A DNA stretch of 64,000 nucleotides. It comes from Halomonas sp. GFAJ-1 (GTDB lineage: Bacteria; Pseudomonadota; Gammaproteobacteria; Pseudomonadales; Halomonadaceae). Location of the stretch: assembly GCA_002966495.1 (NCBI GenBank), contig CP016490.1:2728001-2792000 (forward strand). Direction: 5' to 3'. Below are positions 1-8,680 of this stretch, piece by piece. The notes beneath the pieces were generated by a model. That model was not told the origin of the DNA and ran no database searches. It saw nothing but the letters and a program-made list of their open reading frames with translations. The position numbers and the translations under genes were made by a program. Within the stretch, counting starts at the first letter, position 1, and the number at the start of each line of letters is the position of its first letter.

Positions 1-476
1 GCAATATTGCAGCTACCATTACTGCTCACCATTTGCTATTTAACCGTAACAAGATGCTGGCGGGTGGCATTCGCCCCCATTACTACTGCTTGCCGATTTT
101 AAAACGCGAACAGCATCGTCTGGCGTTACTAAAAGCTGCGACCAGTGGAAGCGCTAAGTTTTTCCTGGGTACCGATAGTGCTCCCCATGCCCAAGGTGAT
201 AAGGAGTCGAGCTGTGGTTGTGCAGGTGCGTATACGGCGCCTGCCGCGATTGAACTGTATGCAGTCGCGTTTGAAGAGATGCAGGCGCTGGATAAGCTTG
301 AAGCCTTTGCCAGCTTAAATGGTCCGCGTTTTTACGGACTTTCCCCCAATACTGACACCATCACGCTGGAACGCCGTGAATGGCGTTTGCCTGAACGCTT
401 CCCCTACGCCGCAGGGCAGGACATCATTCCGCTTATGGCAGGTGAAACCTTGCCGTGGGCACTTAAAGACGCCTAA
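1..476 (+). CDS. pyrC: Dihydroorotase, C-terminal part (partial at window start)
   Basis: The window opens inside this gene; the first complete codon is at position 3 and the stop is TAA at 474-476. The product converts carbamoyl aspartate to dihydroorotate in pyrimidine synthesis. About 157 C-terminal residues are visible. They include the [19 protein letters not shown] stretch and the GTDSAPHA motif with the catalytic aspartate, followed by the KESSCGCAG segment typical of the short, E. coli-type class II dihydroorotases. The 5' end lies outside the window. It converges on mtnN and the two share a bidirectional terminator. Confidence 0.95.
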   Translation, partial: NIAATITAHHLLFNRNKMLAGGIRPHYYCLPILKREQHRLALLKAATSGSAKFFLGTDSAPHAQGDKESSCGCAGAYTAPAAIELYAVAFEEMQALDKLEAFASLNGPRFYGLSPNTDTITLERREWRLPERFPYAAGQDIIPLMAGETLPWALKDA

Positions 477-540
477 AAGCGGCGCCTGGCAAAGCGCGCT
501 ATCGAGCAGATGTAGCCCTCTATCTAGCGCTAGCTAGCAA

Positions 541-572
541 CATAAAACGGAGCCATTGGGCTCCGTTTTATG
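541..572. terminator. Bidirectional Rho-independent terminator between pyrC and mtnN
   Basis: Two perfect 14-nt arms (541-554 and 559-572) with a 4-nt loop. The outer A/T part of the stem gives a T-rich tract on both strands, so it can serve both convergent genes. Confidence 0.85.
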
Positions 573-591
573 TTGTGTTTTGCGTTGTCGA

Positions 592-1299
592 CTAGGTGTT
601 GCCGAGCGTTATAAGCATTTGATCAACCATGCGGGACGAGTGGTCTGCGGCGATATCTAAGAACTGTTCAAAAGAGAGATGGTTGTCGCCGCTGCCAGGT
701 ATGTCCGACAGCGCGCGGATAACCACAAACGGGCATCCGTAGAGATGGCAGGTTTGTGCAATCGCGGCACCTTCCATTTCAACCGCCAGCATCGTAGGGA
801 ACTGAGCGCGCGTTGTGGCTACGCGTTCCGGATCGGCCATAAAGGCGTCCCCTGTGGCGATTAACCCTTCACGAACGTTTACTTCCCCCAGCGCTGCAAT
901 GGCGCCACGTGCTAGATCGCGTAACTGCTTATCAGCCTGATAAGCGGCGGGCATGCCTGGAACTTGTCCTAATTCATAGCCGAACACGACGGCGTCCACA
1001 TCATGGTGACGAACTTCATCAGAGATGATGACATCGCCGATATTTAGATCGGTAGCGAAGCCGCCTGCCGAGCCGGTGTTAATAACAGCGTCAGGCTGAT
1101 GACGCTCAAGCAGGATAGCGGTGCCTACGGCTGCGTTGACCTTACCGATGCCTGACTGCAACACCACCACCTCTAACCCATAGCGCGTACCGGTATAGAA
1201 TACAAAACCGGCGTGTTCATAACGCGCAGCATTTTCAAGCTGGCTGGCTAAAAGGTTAACTTCTTGCGCCATGGCGCCAATAATTCCAATCCGTCGCAC
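592..1299 (-). CDS. mtnN: 5'-methylthioadenosine/S-adenosylhomocysteine nucleosidase
   Basis: This 235-residue protein matches the size of MtnN/Pfs. It hydrolyses MTA and S-adenosylhomocysteine, recycling adenine and methionine and producing the AI-2 precursor. Visible marks are the N-terminal GIIGAMAQE segment with the conserved glutamate, the VEMEGAAIAQ motif carrying the substrate-binding Glu, and RALSDIPG with the catalytic aspartate. It lies 56 nt downstream of folD on the same strand and may be co-transcribed with it. It is also functionally linked to metH at the other end of the window, which consumes homocysteine derived from the same cycle. Confidence 0.95.
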   Translation of the reverse strand: MRRIGIIGAMAQEVNLLASQLENAARYEHAGFVFYTGTRYGLEVVVLQSGIGKVNAAVGTAILLERHQPDAVINTGSAGGFATDLNIGDVIISDEVRHHDVDAVVFGYELGQVPGMPAAYQADKQLRDLARGAIAALGEVNVREGLIATGDAFMADPERVATTRAQFPTMLAVEMEGAAIAQTCHLYGCPFVVIRALSDIPGSGDNHLSFEQFLDIAADHSSRMVDQMLITLGNT

Positions 1300-1355
1300 G
1301 TTAAGGTGCTCCTTGGTTGCTCAGTATCGTCTTAAGGCGGCGTTTCTTTAAGCCC

Positions 1356-2216
1356 TTATAGAGCTTTGTCGTGGCGCTCAGCGGCTTCTAGGGTGTTTTC
1401 AAGCAGGGTAGCAACCGTCATTGGCCCTACGCCGCCGGGCACCGGTGTGATAAAGCTGGCGCGTTCAGCGGCGATGGTAAAGTCGACATCTCCCATCAGT
1501 GAGCCATCTTCTTGTCGGTTAATACCTACATCGATAACAATAGCGCCAGGCTTAATCCATTCGCTATTAACGATGCCAGGCTTGCCAACAGCAACCACCA
1601 ATAGGTCAGCACGACTAACATGCGTTTGCAGGTTCTGAGTAAAACGATGGCAAACCGTCGTGGTGCAGCCCGCGAGCATAAGCTCTAGTGCCATTGGGCG
1701 GCCTACAATGTTAGAGGCGCCTACAACGGTGGCATCTAAGCCACGCACCGCAATCCCGCTTTGCGCCAGCATGGTCATAATGCCTTTAGGCGTACAGGGC
1801 CGCAGCGACGGCATTCGCTGGGCTAAGCGGCCAATGTTGTAAGGGTGAAAGCCATCAACATCCTTATCAGGACGGATGCGCTCTAAAATGGGTCGTGCAT
1901 CCATATGGTCTGGCAGAGGTAGTTGAACCAGAATGCCATCAACCGCAGGGTCATCGTTTAGCTGATCGACTAGGGTTTCCAGCGTTTCCTGCGTGGTGTT
2001 GGCGGGCAGGGCGTGTTGAAAAGAGAGAATGCCCGCTTGCTCGCAGGCACGGTGCTTGTTGCTGACGTACACGTGAGACGCTGGGTCTTCTCCGACCACT
2101 ACAACGGCTAGTCCGGGTACTCGAGCGCCGGCTTGCTGGCGTGCGCTGACTTTTTCGGCAACGGCGTGACGGACATTAGCGGCGATGGCTTTGCCATCGA
2201 TGAGTTGGGCGACCAT
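1356..2216 (-). CDS. folD: Bifunctional methylenetetrahydrofolate dehydrogenase / methenyltetrahydrofolate cyclohydrolase
   Basis: The 286-residue protein fits the usual FolD length (E. coli 288). It interconverts 5,10-methylene-THF and 10-formyl-THF using NADP. Visible signatures are the [14 protein letters not shown] segment with the catalytic lysine, the [15 protein letters not shown] dinucleotide-binding loop, and the C-terminal [18 protein letters not shown] motif. The ATG start at 2216 gives the family N-terminus directly. It is divergent from the tRNA operon, with about 210 nt between. Confidence 0.96.
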   Translation of the reverse strand: MVAQLIDGKAIAANVRHAVAEKVSARQQAGARVPGLAVVVVGEDPASHVYVSNKHRACEQAGILSFQHALPANTTQETLETLVDQLNDDPAVDGILVQLPLPDHMDARPILERIRPDKDVDGFHPYNIGRLAQRMPSLRPCTPKGIMTMLAQSGIAVRGLDATVVGASNIVGRPMALELMLAGCTTTVCHRFTQNLQTHVSRADLLVVAVGKPGIVNSEWIKPGAIVIDVGINRQEDGSLMGDVDFTIAAERASFITPVPGGVGPMTVATLLENTLEAAERHDKAL

Positions 2217-2353
2217 GTAATGAGATCCCTATGCGAGGTTGAAGAGCAAAGCAGACTGCTAAATACGTGCAGCAACGCGCTTTCTATTAAGGAGCAATTT
2301 TCGCATGCTAGGGCGGGAAGGCAAAGCATCTATCGAATCAATCACTTTAGGTG

Positions 2354-2381
2354 TTGACTTTAAAATTAGAAGTAGTAATAT
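2354..2381 (+). promoter_or_regulatory. Sigma70-type promoter of the tRNA operon
   Basis: A -35 box TTGACT (2354-2359), a 16-nt spacer and a -10 box TAATAT (2376-2381) lie about 47 nt before the first tRNA. The DNA after the -10 (GCCTCGC) is GC-rich, as is common for stringently controlled stable-RNA promoters. Assignment is by consensus match only. Confidence 0.65.
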
Positions 2382-2428
2382 ATGCCTCGCTTGAGACGAG
2401 ATACGCAGCAGCGTCTAAGGTAAGAAAT

Positions 2429-2505
2429 CGGGATGTAGCGCAGTCTGGTAGCGCGCCTGCTTTGGGAGCAGGATGTCGGGGGTTCGAATCCCTCCATCCC
2501 GACCA
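2429..2505 (+). tRNA. tRNA-Pro (anticodon TGG)
   Basis: A 77-nt cloverleaf with acceptor arms CGGGATG and CATCCCG, anticodon loop TTTGGGA (anticodon TGG at 2463-2465), T-loop TTCGAAT and an encoded 3' CCA. First gene of the four-tRNA operon. Confidence 0.97.
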
Positions 2506-2597
2506 CATGCCTAGCGCGGAAGACGGCAGCTTGCTTTTCCAGACTTTGGTTGTGGTCAAGTGCTCATCAGTATTCAGCTAGATAGAATGCTTCATGT

Positions 2598-2674
2598 GCG
2601 CCTATAGCTCAACCGGATAGAGCAACGGCCTTCTAAGCCGTAGGTTGCGGGTTCAAGTCCTGCTGGGCGCGCCA
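2598..2674 (+). tRNA. tRNA-Arg (anticodon TCT)
   Basis: A 77-nt cloverleaf with acceptor arms GCGCCTA and TGGGCGC (one G-U pair), anticodon loop CTTCTAA (anticodon TCT at 2632-2634), T-loop TTCAAGT and an encoded CCA. Confidence 0.96.
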
Positions 2675-2777
2675 TTAATGATATAGATAATTACTTTTAA
2701 CAAGGTAATTAGATCTAGATTAAAAAATGGTGTACGTGAGCAGTGATCAAAAGTAGTCCTTAAAGTACTTCATCTAT

Positions 2778-2853
2778 GGTGGATGTAGCTCAGTGGTAGA
2801 GCCCCGGATTGTGACTCCGGTGGTCGTGGGTTCAATCCCCATCATCCACCCCA
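2778..2853 (+). tRNA. tRNA-His (anticodon GTG), copy 1, A37
   Basis: A 76-nt gene counting the encoded G-1 at 2778, which faces C73 as expected for histidine tRNA. The anticodon loop is TTGTGAC with GTG at 2811-2813 and adenine at position 37 (2814). The T-loop is TTCAATC. CCA is encoded. Confidence 0.96.
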
Positions 2854-2885
2854 TTGATGTAACGTACTACTCAGTTTTAGGTTGT

Positions 2886-2961
2886 GGTGGATGTAGCTCA
2901 GTGGTAGAGCCCCGGATTGTGGCTCCGGTGGTCGTGGGTTCGATCCCCATCATCCACCCCA
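2886..2961 (+). tRNA. tRNA-His (anticodon GTG), copy 2, G37
   Basis: A tandem near-duplicate of the preceding tRNA-His, 32 nt downstream. It differs at two places: position 37 is G instead of A (2922), and the T-loop is TTCGATC instead of TTCAATC. All stems, G-1, C73 and CCA are intact, so it looks functional. Confidence 0.95.
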
Positions 2962-3093
2962 TTAACCTATCAACACATTTGCAACTCTTTCATAAATGGC
3001 TGAATTCTTTTTGAGCCAACCTTCCCTATAGATCTTAATCCCTTAGCTTAATTACCTTTGTTTTGCATTGTCGCCTTATCCCCCAGCGTCATT

Positions 3094-5289
3094 CTATCTT
3101 GGCATTACCCTTATGCTATTGTCAGTTGTTTCTGTAATAGCCTCTGGCCTGCCCAGCAGATAACCTTGTGCGTACTCAATTCCTAATGATCTTAGCGTGT
3201 CCAGTGTTTCCTGAGTTTCGACATGCTCGGCAATAGTATCGATTTCTAATGCTTTTCCCACCGCGTGAATTGCTTGTACCATAGCCTTGTCAATGGGGTC
3301 GTGGTGAATGTTGCGTATAAAGCTGCCATCAATTTTTATATAATTCACGGGTAGTTGCTTAAGATAGCTAAACGAAGAAAGCCCTGTACCAAAATCGTCT
3401 AATGCGAACTTGCAACCGAGCGCTTTTAGCGATTGGATTAATTCGCTGACTTTTGAAAGCTGCGCAATGGCAGTGCTCTCGGTAATTTCAAAGCATAAGC
3501 TTCCTGCTGGTAGGCCCGCTTTACGTACTTGTTGAATCAGTTCATGGCAAAAAGCACTATCTGAAAGTGATTCTCCAGACAAGTTAATGCCCCAGTAGCC
3601 GATTTCGTTATCATCTGAGCCGCGGTGTCGATCCGTTAGCCATGCAAGCGTATTGCGAATTACCCAGCGATCAATCCGTGTCATAAAGTGGTAACGTTCG
3701 GCGGCAGGTAGAAAACTGCCGGGCGAAATAAGTATGCCGTTTTCCTCGAGACGTAACAGTATTTCTTGGTAGCCAGGTTTTGTCCCACAAACGGCGCTGA
3801 CTGGCTGAGCAAAAAGTCGGAAGGTGTCATTATCAAGAGCGTTTTGTAACCGTTGAATCCATTGCAGCTCGCCATGGCGCTCTAATAAATGGCGGTCACT
3901 GGGTTGATGGCTATGAATGCGGTTTCTTCCGGCTTCTTTGGCGATGTGGCAGGCGGCATCAGCGGCATGAAGGGCATCTGATAAGTGCATAGGGTGTGCA
4001 GGTGTGATCGGCACCAGGCCAATGCTAACGCCAATGCCAAACGTGTGGTTTTGCCAAACAAACCTATAGCATTCGATGTCAGTACGCACTGCTTCACAAA
4101 TATGTGCGGCTTTGTCTAATGGGCAGTCTGGAAGAATAAGCGCAAACTCATCACCGCCAAGGCGAGCAACCGTGTCACTGTTGCGCACGTGGGTTTTTAG
4201 TTTTACCGCTACTTGCCTTAACAGTTCGTCGCCCGCTAGGTGGCCGCAGGTGTCATTAACAATCTTGAACTGGTCTAGATCTAAGTAACAGAGAACATGC
4301 GAGTGCTCTGGGTGTTCGAGCAGCTTGGTTAACACGGTTTCAAATGCACGGCGGTTGACTAATCCGGTTAGATTATCGTGAGTTGCTTGGTAGTTAAGCT
4401 GTTCAGAGAGTTTTTGTGTCAAGCTTACGTCTTGGAAAACAACCACGGCGCCTAATGTGATGCCCCGCCGAGAGCGAATCGGTGCTGCACTGTGTTGGAT
4501 TGGGTGGCGCTTGCTGTATCGGTGTAATAATTGGCAGTGTTCGCTGTATTGAACGGCTTCGTGCTGGGTGAGCACCTGGCGGGCAGGGTTGTTAATCAGC
4601 TGCTCGTTAACGTCATCATATAATTGATAAACTATTTGTATCGGCTGATTAATGGCATCCTCCAATGTCCAGCCGGTGAGCCGTTGTGCTTCTGTATTCA
4701 TAAAGGTGATGTTGCCGCTTACGTCACAGGTAATCACTCCGTCGCCGATGGATGCCAGTGTTATGCGAGCAAGGTCCCTTTCTCGATTCAGTTGTTCCTG
4801 AAGCTGTTTGCGTTCGGTGATATCTCGCACCATGCCTGAACACTCCGAGGCCGAGCCAATGGCGCCTTCGCTTACCTGAATCTCTAAGTAGCGCACCTGC
4901 TGCTCTTTTGTGCGTAGTTTAACTTCATGACGTGCGCCGGGGTGGAGGGTGTTATTGGGAAATAGTTTGCTGACGGGTTGGCCAACTAGCTGTTGAGCGT
5001 TTACCCCAAATAAAGCTTCTGCGCCGGGGTTTAGGCCGGTTAGAGTGCCGTCAGACTGCCATGTGATCACACCATCGCGTAATTTGCGGAGCATCACTTG
5101 CGTATGGCCTACGGCGCGCTCAAGGGCGGCGGAAACCCGGTTGTAGCCAGCGGCAATCTCGCCTACTTCAGTAAATGGGTCGGCGTCTATGCGTTGGTGC
5201 ATATCACCCTGCCGCTCGTGTTGTCGCATATGCTCAAGGAGCTGGTGAAGCTCATTTTTTGCGCCATGCTCTGCCAAGTTAAGACCCAT
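3094..5289 (-). pseudogene. PAS-PAS-GGDEF-EAL half of an Amt fusion protein, downstream of an in-frame TAG
   Basis: This 731-codon reading frame continues the upstream ammonium-transporter frame; only one TAG (5368-5370) separates them. The first methionine falls in the conserved Amt tail (MGLNLAEHGA). A HAMP-like linker (DPFTEVGEIAAGYNRV), two PAS domains, a GGDEF domain and an EAL domain follow. The GGDEF signature is intact (ARLGGDEF) with an RxxD inhibitory site (RNSD) five residues before it. In the EAL domain the signature reads EIL, but the key acidic loop DDFGTG, the EITES glutamate and KIDGSF lysine are present, so cyclic-di-GMP synthesis and breakdown both look possible. No good ribosome-binding site precedes ATG 5289. 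It could be a dead 3' half, a reinitiated cytoplasmic protein, or the rest of a readthrough product. Confidence 0.8.
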
Positions 5290-5367
5290 TTTTTCAGCGT
5301 CTTCAGAGACACGCAGGGGTAAAAAGCGCTGTGTTACGCTGAAGAGCAGCCAGGCGATGCCAAAGCT

Positions 5368-5370
5368 CTA
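5368..5370 (-). other. Single in-frame TAG separating the Amt and GGDEF/EAL parts
   Basis: Reading the minus strand, the frame is open from 6468 to 3094 apart from this codon (CTA on the plus strand). The 26 codons after it complete the last Amt helix and enter the typical Amt tail (PLRVSEDAEKMGLNLAEHG), showing that the ancestral gene was continuous. Confidence 0.95.
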
Positions 5371-6468
5371 TGCACCACAAACCATCACGCCGATCAATTG
5401 GATTCCAAATTGGTCTGTTCGGCTTAGCGCGGTGCCTAAAGTACTCATATCGGCAAACCAGGGAAGTGCTAATGTTCCCCAAACGCCCGCCACTAGGTGG
5501 GCAGGTATTGCGCCCACTGCATCGTCAATGCGGCGCTTTAGCAGCCACTCGCTCGAAAGAACCATAAGAACGCCGCTGACACTGCCAAGTAAAAATGCGG
5601 CTGATAGTGAAAGGACGTGTGCCCCTGCAGTTACTGCCACTAGCCCTGCTATTGCGCCGTTAATCGCGTACATCACATCGGCATAGCGTCGTATGCGCCA
5701 GCCCACTAGCATGGCTGATAAGACTCCGCCTACAGCACCCAGTAGGGTATTGGCGAGAATGCCGGGTACTGCACTGCTAAGCGTTAAAGTGCTTCCTCCA
5801 TTAAAGCCAAACCAGCCTAAAATCATGAACAGGGCACCAAGCATCGCGAGCGGCAGATTTCCTGCAGGAAACGTGGCGGGCGGTTTATCAGGCTGGAAGC
5901 GCCCATGCCTTGGGCCAATAACTAATACGGCGGCTAGCGCCACCCACCCACCGACACTGTGAACTACTGTTGCACCTGCGAAATCGACGAAGCCTAGTGC
6001 TGCTAGCCATCCAGGTGATCCGCCTAGTAGGCCGCCCCATGCCCAGTGGCCAAATATGGGATAGATAAGCAGAGCGATCCAAAAGGCCGTCCATAGGTAG
6101 CCGATAAATGTCATTCGCTCAGCCACAGCCCCCGCCACGATAGTCGCTGCCGTGGCACAAAACATGGCTTGAAAAATAAAGACCGTTATCAGCCAGCTGT
6201 TTGCCGATTCAAGATCCCAGCCAAACAATGATGTGCCAATCCAGCCTGAGTGGGAGGCTCCAAACATCATCCCAAAACCAGCAAGCCAAAACACACTGAC
6301 GGCGATGGCAAAGTCCGCTAAGTTTTTCATGGCGACGTTGATGGCATTTTTAGTTCGTGTTGTGCCAGCTTCAAGGCACAAAAACCCCGCTTGCATAACG
6401 AAAACTAATGCGGCTGCCCACAACACCCAAAGCGTATCGATTAACGTAGTGTCAAAACCGTAAGACAT
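5368..6468 (-). CDS. Ammonium transporter (Amt/MEP/Rh family), truncated by TAG in the last helix
   Basis: Predicted 366-residue membrane channel for ammonium. ATG at 6468 is preferred over TTG at 6474 because AAGGG sits 7 nt before the ATG. The twin pore histidines are visible in FAGATVVHSVGGW and AHLVAGVWG, and the conserved aspartate precedes the first. The frame stops at TAG 5368-5370, inside what should be the final transmembrane helix (QLIGVMVCGA before, SFGIAWLLF after). Without readthrough the channel would lack about half of that helix and the regulatory tail. The next gene upstream is a DadA-like oxidoreductase, divergently oriented. Confidence 0.88.
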   Translation of the reverse strand: MSYGFDTTLIDTLWVLWAAALVFVMQAGFLCLEAGTTRTKNAINVAMKNLADFAIAVSVFWLAGFGMMFGASHSGWIGTSLFGWDLESANSWLITVFIFQAMFCATAATIVAGAVAERMTFIGYLWTAFWIALLIYPIFGHWAWGGLLGGSPGWLAALGFVDFAGATVVHSVGGWVALAAVLVIGPRHGRFQPDKPPATFPAGNLPLAMLGALFMILGWFGFNGGSTLTLSSAVPGILANTLLGAVGGVLSAMLVGWRIRRYADVMYAINGAIAGLVAVTAGAHVLSLSAAFLLGSVSGVLMVLSSEWLLKRRIDDAVGAIPAHLVAGVWGTLALPWFADMSTLGTALSRTDQFGIQLIGVMVCGA

Positions 6469-6802
6469 TGGCAAACCCTTGTGCAGTATTGGTGCGTATT
6501 CAGCACTGCTATGGTGCTACTAGCTGTCAGGCCCGCTTCATCAAGCCCTGATAGACCTTTTCGTTACGCACACTGATAGATGGGTAACCGTGGTGCTGAT
6601 AGATATTAAGCAATTGTTGTGCCGCGTTTAGTGAAGTCATCCGTATTTGTGTTTTTTGCGACATGAATATCTAAAAATACACTAAAAAACAGTTTTTATG
6701 ACTGTGTTAAAGCTTGTCAGATAGTGATATTTTTCAACAAGTTACTTGCGCAGCTACCTGGGCTTATATGCGCAATCATTGTTAAGAAAGGAGTGCATCA
6801 AA
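6469..6802. promoter_or_regulatory. Divergent intergenic region amt / dadA-like, with three CTGATAGA repeats
   Basis: No gene is visible in these 334 nt. Three direct copies of CTGATAGA lie at 6548-6555, 6573-6580 and 6596-6603 (25- and 23-nt periods), 80-135 nt upstream of amt. The part nearest the oxidoreductase is AT-rich. No sigma54 (GG-N10-GC) promoter was found. Confidence 0.4.
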
Positions 6803-8044
6803 ATGGCGCGTCAATCGGTGGTGTTAGGGGCAGGAATGGTAGGCGTCAGCATTGCATGGCACTTACAGCAGCGTGGTCACCAGGTGACACTCGTCGATCG
6901 CAGCCAGCCTGGCCGTGAAACCTCCTTTGGTAATGCGGGCATTATTCAGCGGGAAGCAGTTAGGCCTTACCCCTTTCCTCGGGACATGAAGACTATTCTC
7001 AGCGTATTGCCGAATAACCGTGTGGATATTCGTTATCGCCCGGCGGGCATGTTTAATGCAGCATCACCTTTGCTTAGCTACTGGCACCACTCATCTTCGC
7101 GGCTTTATAAGAAAATTATTCCTGAGTGGGCTTCATTGATTGAGCTCTGCTTAGAGACCCATGGGCCAATGATTGAAGCCGCTGGCGCGGATCATTTAGT
7201 TCGCCGTGAAGGGTGGTTGGAAATTTATCGTACGCCTGAAAAGCTTGCCAAACGTGTGAAAGAGGCAGAAGAGGCGCGAGCGCTATATAACGTGCAGTTT
7301 GCGGTGTTAGATCGTGCTGCTCTGACTGCGAAAGAGCCGGATTTAAGCAGTGATATTATCGGGGCTATTCATTGGCTCGATCCATGGACAGTTGCCGATC
7401 CGGGTGGGCTAGTAGCTGCATACGCTGCTTCGTTTGTTGAGCAAGGCGGACGAATCTTGCAAACCGATATTAATGGTTTCCAGCAAGAAGGAGAGGGTTG
7501 GAAAGTCGATACTGCTGCTGAAACGTTAGAAGCCGATGAGGTTGTCGTGGCGCTTGGGCCGTGGGCAGGTGAGTGGATGAAAAAATTGGGTTACCACTTC
7601 CCGACCTTTGTTAAGCGTGGTTACCACATGCACTATGCAACGCAAACCAATGCTAAGCTTAATTACTGGCTGATGGACGCAGAGGTGGGCTATTTGCTGG
7701 CGCCTATGAACGCGGGCGTGAGGCTGACGACAGGCGCAGAGCTTGATCGACTTGAGTCGCCGGCTCATGAGCAGCAGTTGGGTGCCGCCGAAAAAGTGGC
7801 TCGCACCGTTTTTCCGCTTGGCGAGCGGTGCGACGCAGCTGCTTGGAAAGGCGCACGCCCATGCTTGCCGGATATGAAGCCGGTGATTGGCCCAGCACCG
7901 CGTCACCCAGGGCTGTGGTTGGCATTTGGCCATGGCCACCAAGGGTTTACGTTGGGGCCAGCCACAGGACAGTTGCTTGCCGATATGATGGAAAATAAGC
8001 CAACGGCTATCGATATGGCGCCGTTCCGCGCAGACCGTTTTTAA
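6803..8044 (+). CDS. FAD-dependent oxidoreductase, D-amino-acid dehydrogenase (DadA) family
   Basis: A 413-residue DAO-fold flavoprotein. The start is ATG 6803, preceded by AAGGAG at 9 nt; the longer frame from 6746 lacks a comparable site. The N-terminus holds the FAD dinucleotide motif (VVLGAGMVGVSIAWHL), an acidic strand end (LVDR) and the ETSFGNAGII segment shared with DadA. The C-terminus has the second FAD contact (LWLAFGHGHQGFTLGPATG). It probably oxidises a D-amino acid or related amine and passes electrons to the respiratory chain; the substrate cannot be read from sequence. It is divergent from the ammonium transporter, a suggestive nitrogen pairing. Confidence 0.85.
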   Translation: MARQSVVLGAGMVGVSIAWHLQQRGHQVTLVDRSQPGRETSFGNAGIIQREAVRPYPFPRDMKTILSVLPNNRVDIRYRPAGMFNAASPLLSYWHHSSSRLYKKIIPEWASLIELCLETHGPMIEAAGADHLVRREGWLEIYRTPEKLAKRVKEAEEARALYNVQFAVLDRAALTAKEPDLSSDIIGAIHWLDPWTVADPGGLVAAYAASFVEQGGRILQTDINGFQQEGEGWKVDTAAETLEADEVVVALGPWAGEWMKKLGYHFPTFVKRGYHMHYATQTNAKLNYWLMDAEVGYLLAPMNAGVRLTTGAELDRLESPAHEQQLGAAEKVARTVFPLGERCDAAAWKGARPCLPDMKPVIGPAPRHPGLWLAFGHGHQGFTLGPATGQLLADMMENKPTAIDMAPFRADRF

Positions 8045-8147
8045 TTAGCACGGCAGAGGGTATTAAAGCTGCCCTAGAAAGCGACCTATCTGATGAGATG
8101 TCTGAACCTAGGTGATGAGAAATTTGGTGTGAAGGTCCCGGATTTGC

Positions 8148-8168
8148 TACGCTTGAAGCGTATTTTTT
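8148..8168 (+). terminator. Rho-independent terminator after the DadA-like gene
   Basis: A 6-bp stem TACGCT/AGCGTA with a 3-nt loop, followed by six T's. It lies between the oxidoreductase and the small yjfB-like gene. Confidence 0.6.
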
Positions 8169-8185
8169 GAAATGTGAGGTGAAAT

Positions 8186-8395
8186 ATGGATGTTGCCGCA
8201 AGCAATGCAGTAAGCACCGCTCTGTACATGAACCAAGCGCAAACCGCTGAGCAAGCTCAAATGCAAGTTTTTAGAGAGGCACTTGAGGATCAGGCTAACC
8301 AAGTAACAGAGGTTCTGGCATCATCAACTGCGGGTGCTGAGCCGGATCTTGCGCAAGAGGGTAGCCTAGGTACTCAGGTCAATACATTCGCATAG
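8186..8395 (+). CDS. YjfB-family putative motility protein
   Basis: A 69-residue protein beginning MDVAASNAVSTALYMNQAQ, with a GAGGTG ribosome-binding site just upstream. Its length, the Met-Asp-Val start and the Ala/Gln/Met-rich amphipathic first half resemble the YjfB_N family, small proteins annotated as putative motility factors. No signal peptide or membrane helix is visible, and the neighbours are not flagellar genes. The family assignment rests on pattern recognition; the molecular role is unknown. Confidence 0.65.
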   Translation: MDVAASNAVSTALYMNQAQTAEQAQMQVFREALEDQANQVTEVLASSTAGAEPDLAQEGSLGTQVNTFA

Positions 8396-8403
8396 ATGTT
8401 TTG

Positions 8404-8466
8404 CAAAGAGCTATCACAAAGAGCTATTGCAAAAAGCTATCGTAAAAAGCCATCAAAAAACTGTCA
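8404..8466. repeat. Degenerate 13-nt tandem repeat, about five units
   Basis: Successive 13-nt units of the form (c/t)AAARAGCYATyr start at 8404, 8417, 8430 and 8443, with a worn fifth unit from 8456. The array lies directly after the yjfB-like stop and before the terminator. It has no obvious coding role. Confidence 0.7.
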
Positions 8467-8511
8467 AAGAGGCCTCGCGTAAGCAGTCGCTTTTCTGGAA
8501 TGTACCATTTC

Positions 8512-8537
8512 AAACGTCGGTTATCCGGCGTTTTTTT
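8512..8537 (+). terminator. Rho-independent terminator after the yjfB-like gene
   Basis: An 8-bp stem AACGTCGG/CCGGCGTT (one G-T pair) with loop TTAT and a run of seven T's. It ends the unit before prfC. Confidence 0.8.
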
Positions 8538-8680
8538 GTGCATTGTTTTTGCTTGAGATACATGGTCGTCACCTCGTGGTATGCCGTTATGGCCTAGTTG
8601 CGTTACCATATACCCACTCAAGCGCCGCTGTTGTACGCGCTTCCCCGGATTGAATATTGCACCATCTTTCAGAGAGCCTA

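Noticed and set aside
2778..2961. Direct repeat of about 76 nt considered as a mobile-element end
   Set aside because: Both copies fold as complete tRNA-His genes with encoded CCA.
5368..5370. Selenocysteine or pyrrolysine recoding of the Amt stop
   Set aside because: Selenocysteine uses TGA, not TAG, and no pyrrolysine machinery is visible; a nonsense mutation or sequencing error is simpler.
7526..7942. 138-codon minus-strand frame inside the DadA-like gene
   Set aside because: Shadow of a strongly coding frame; no family resemblance or start signal.
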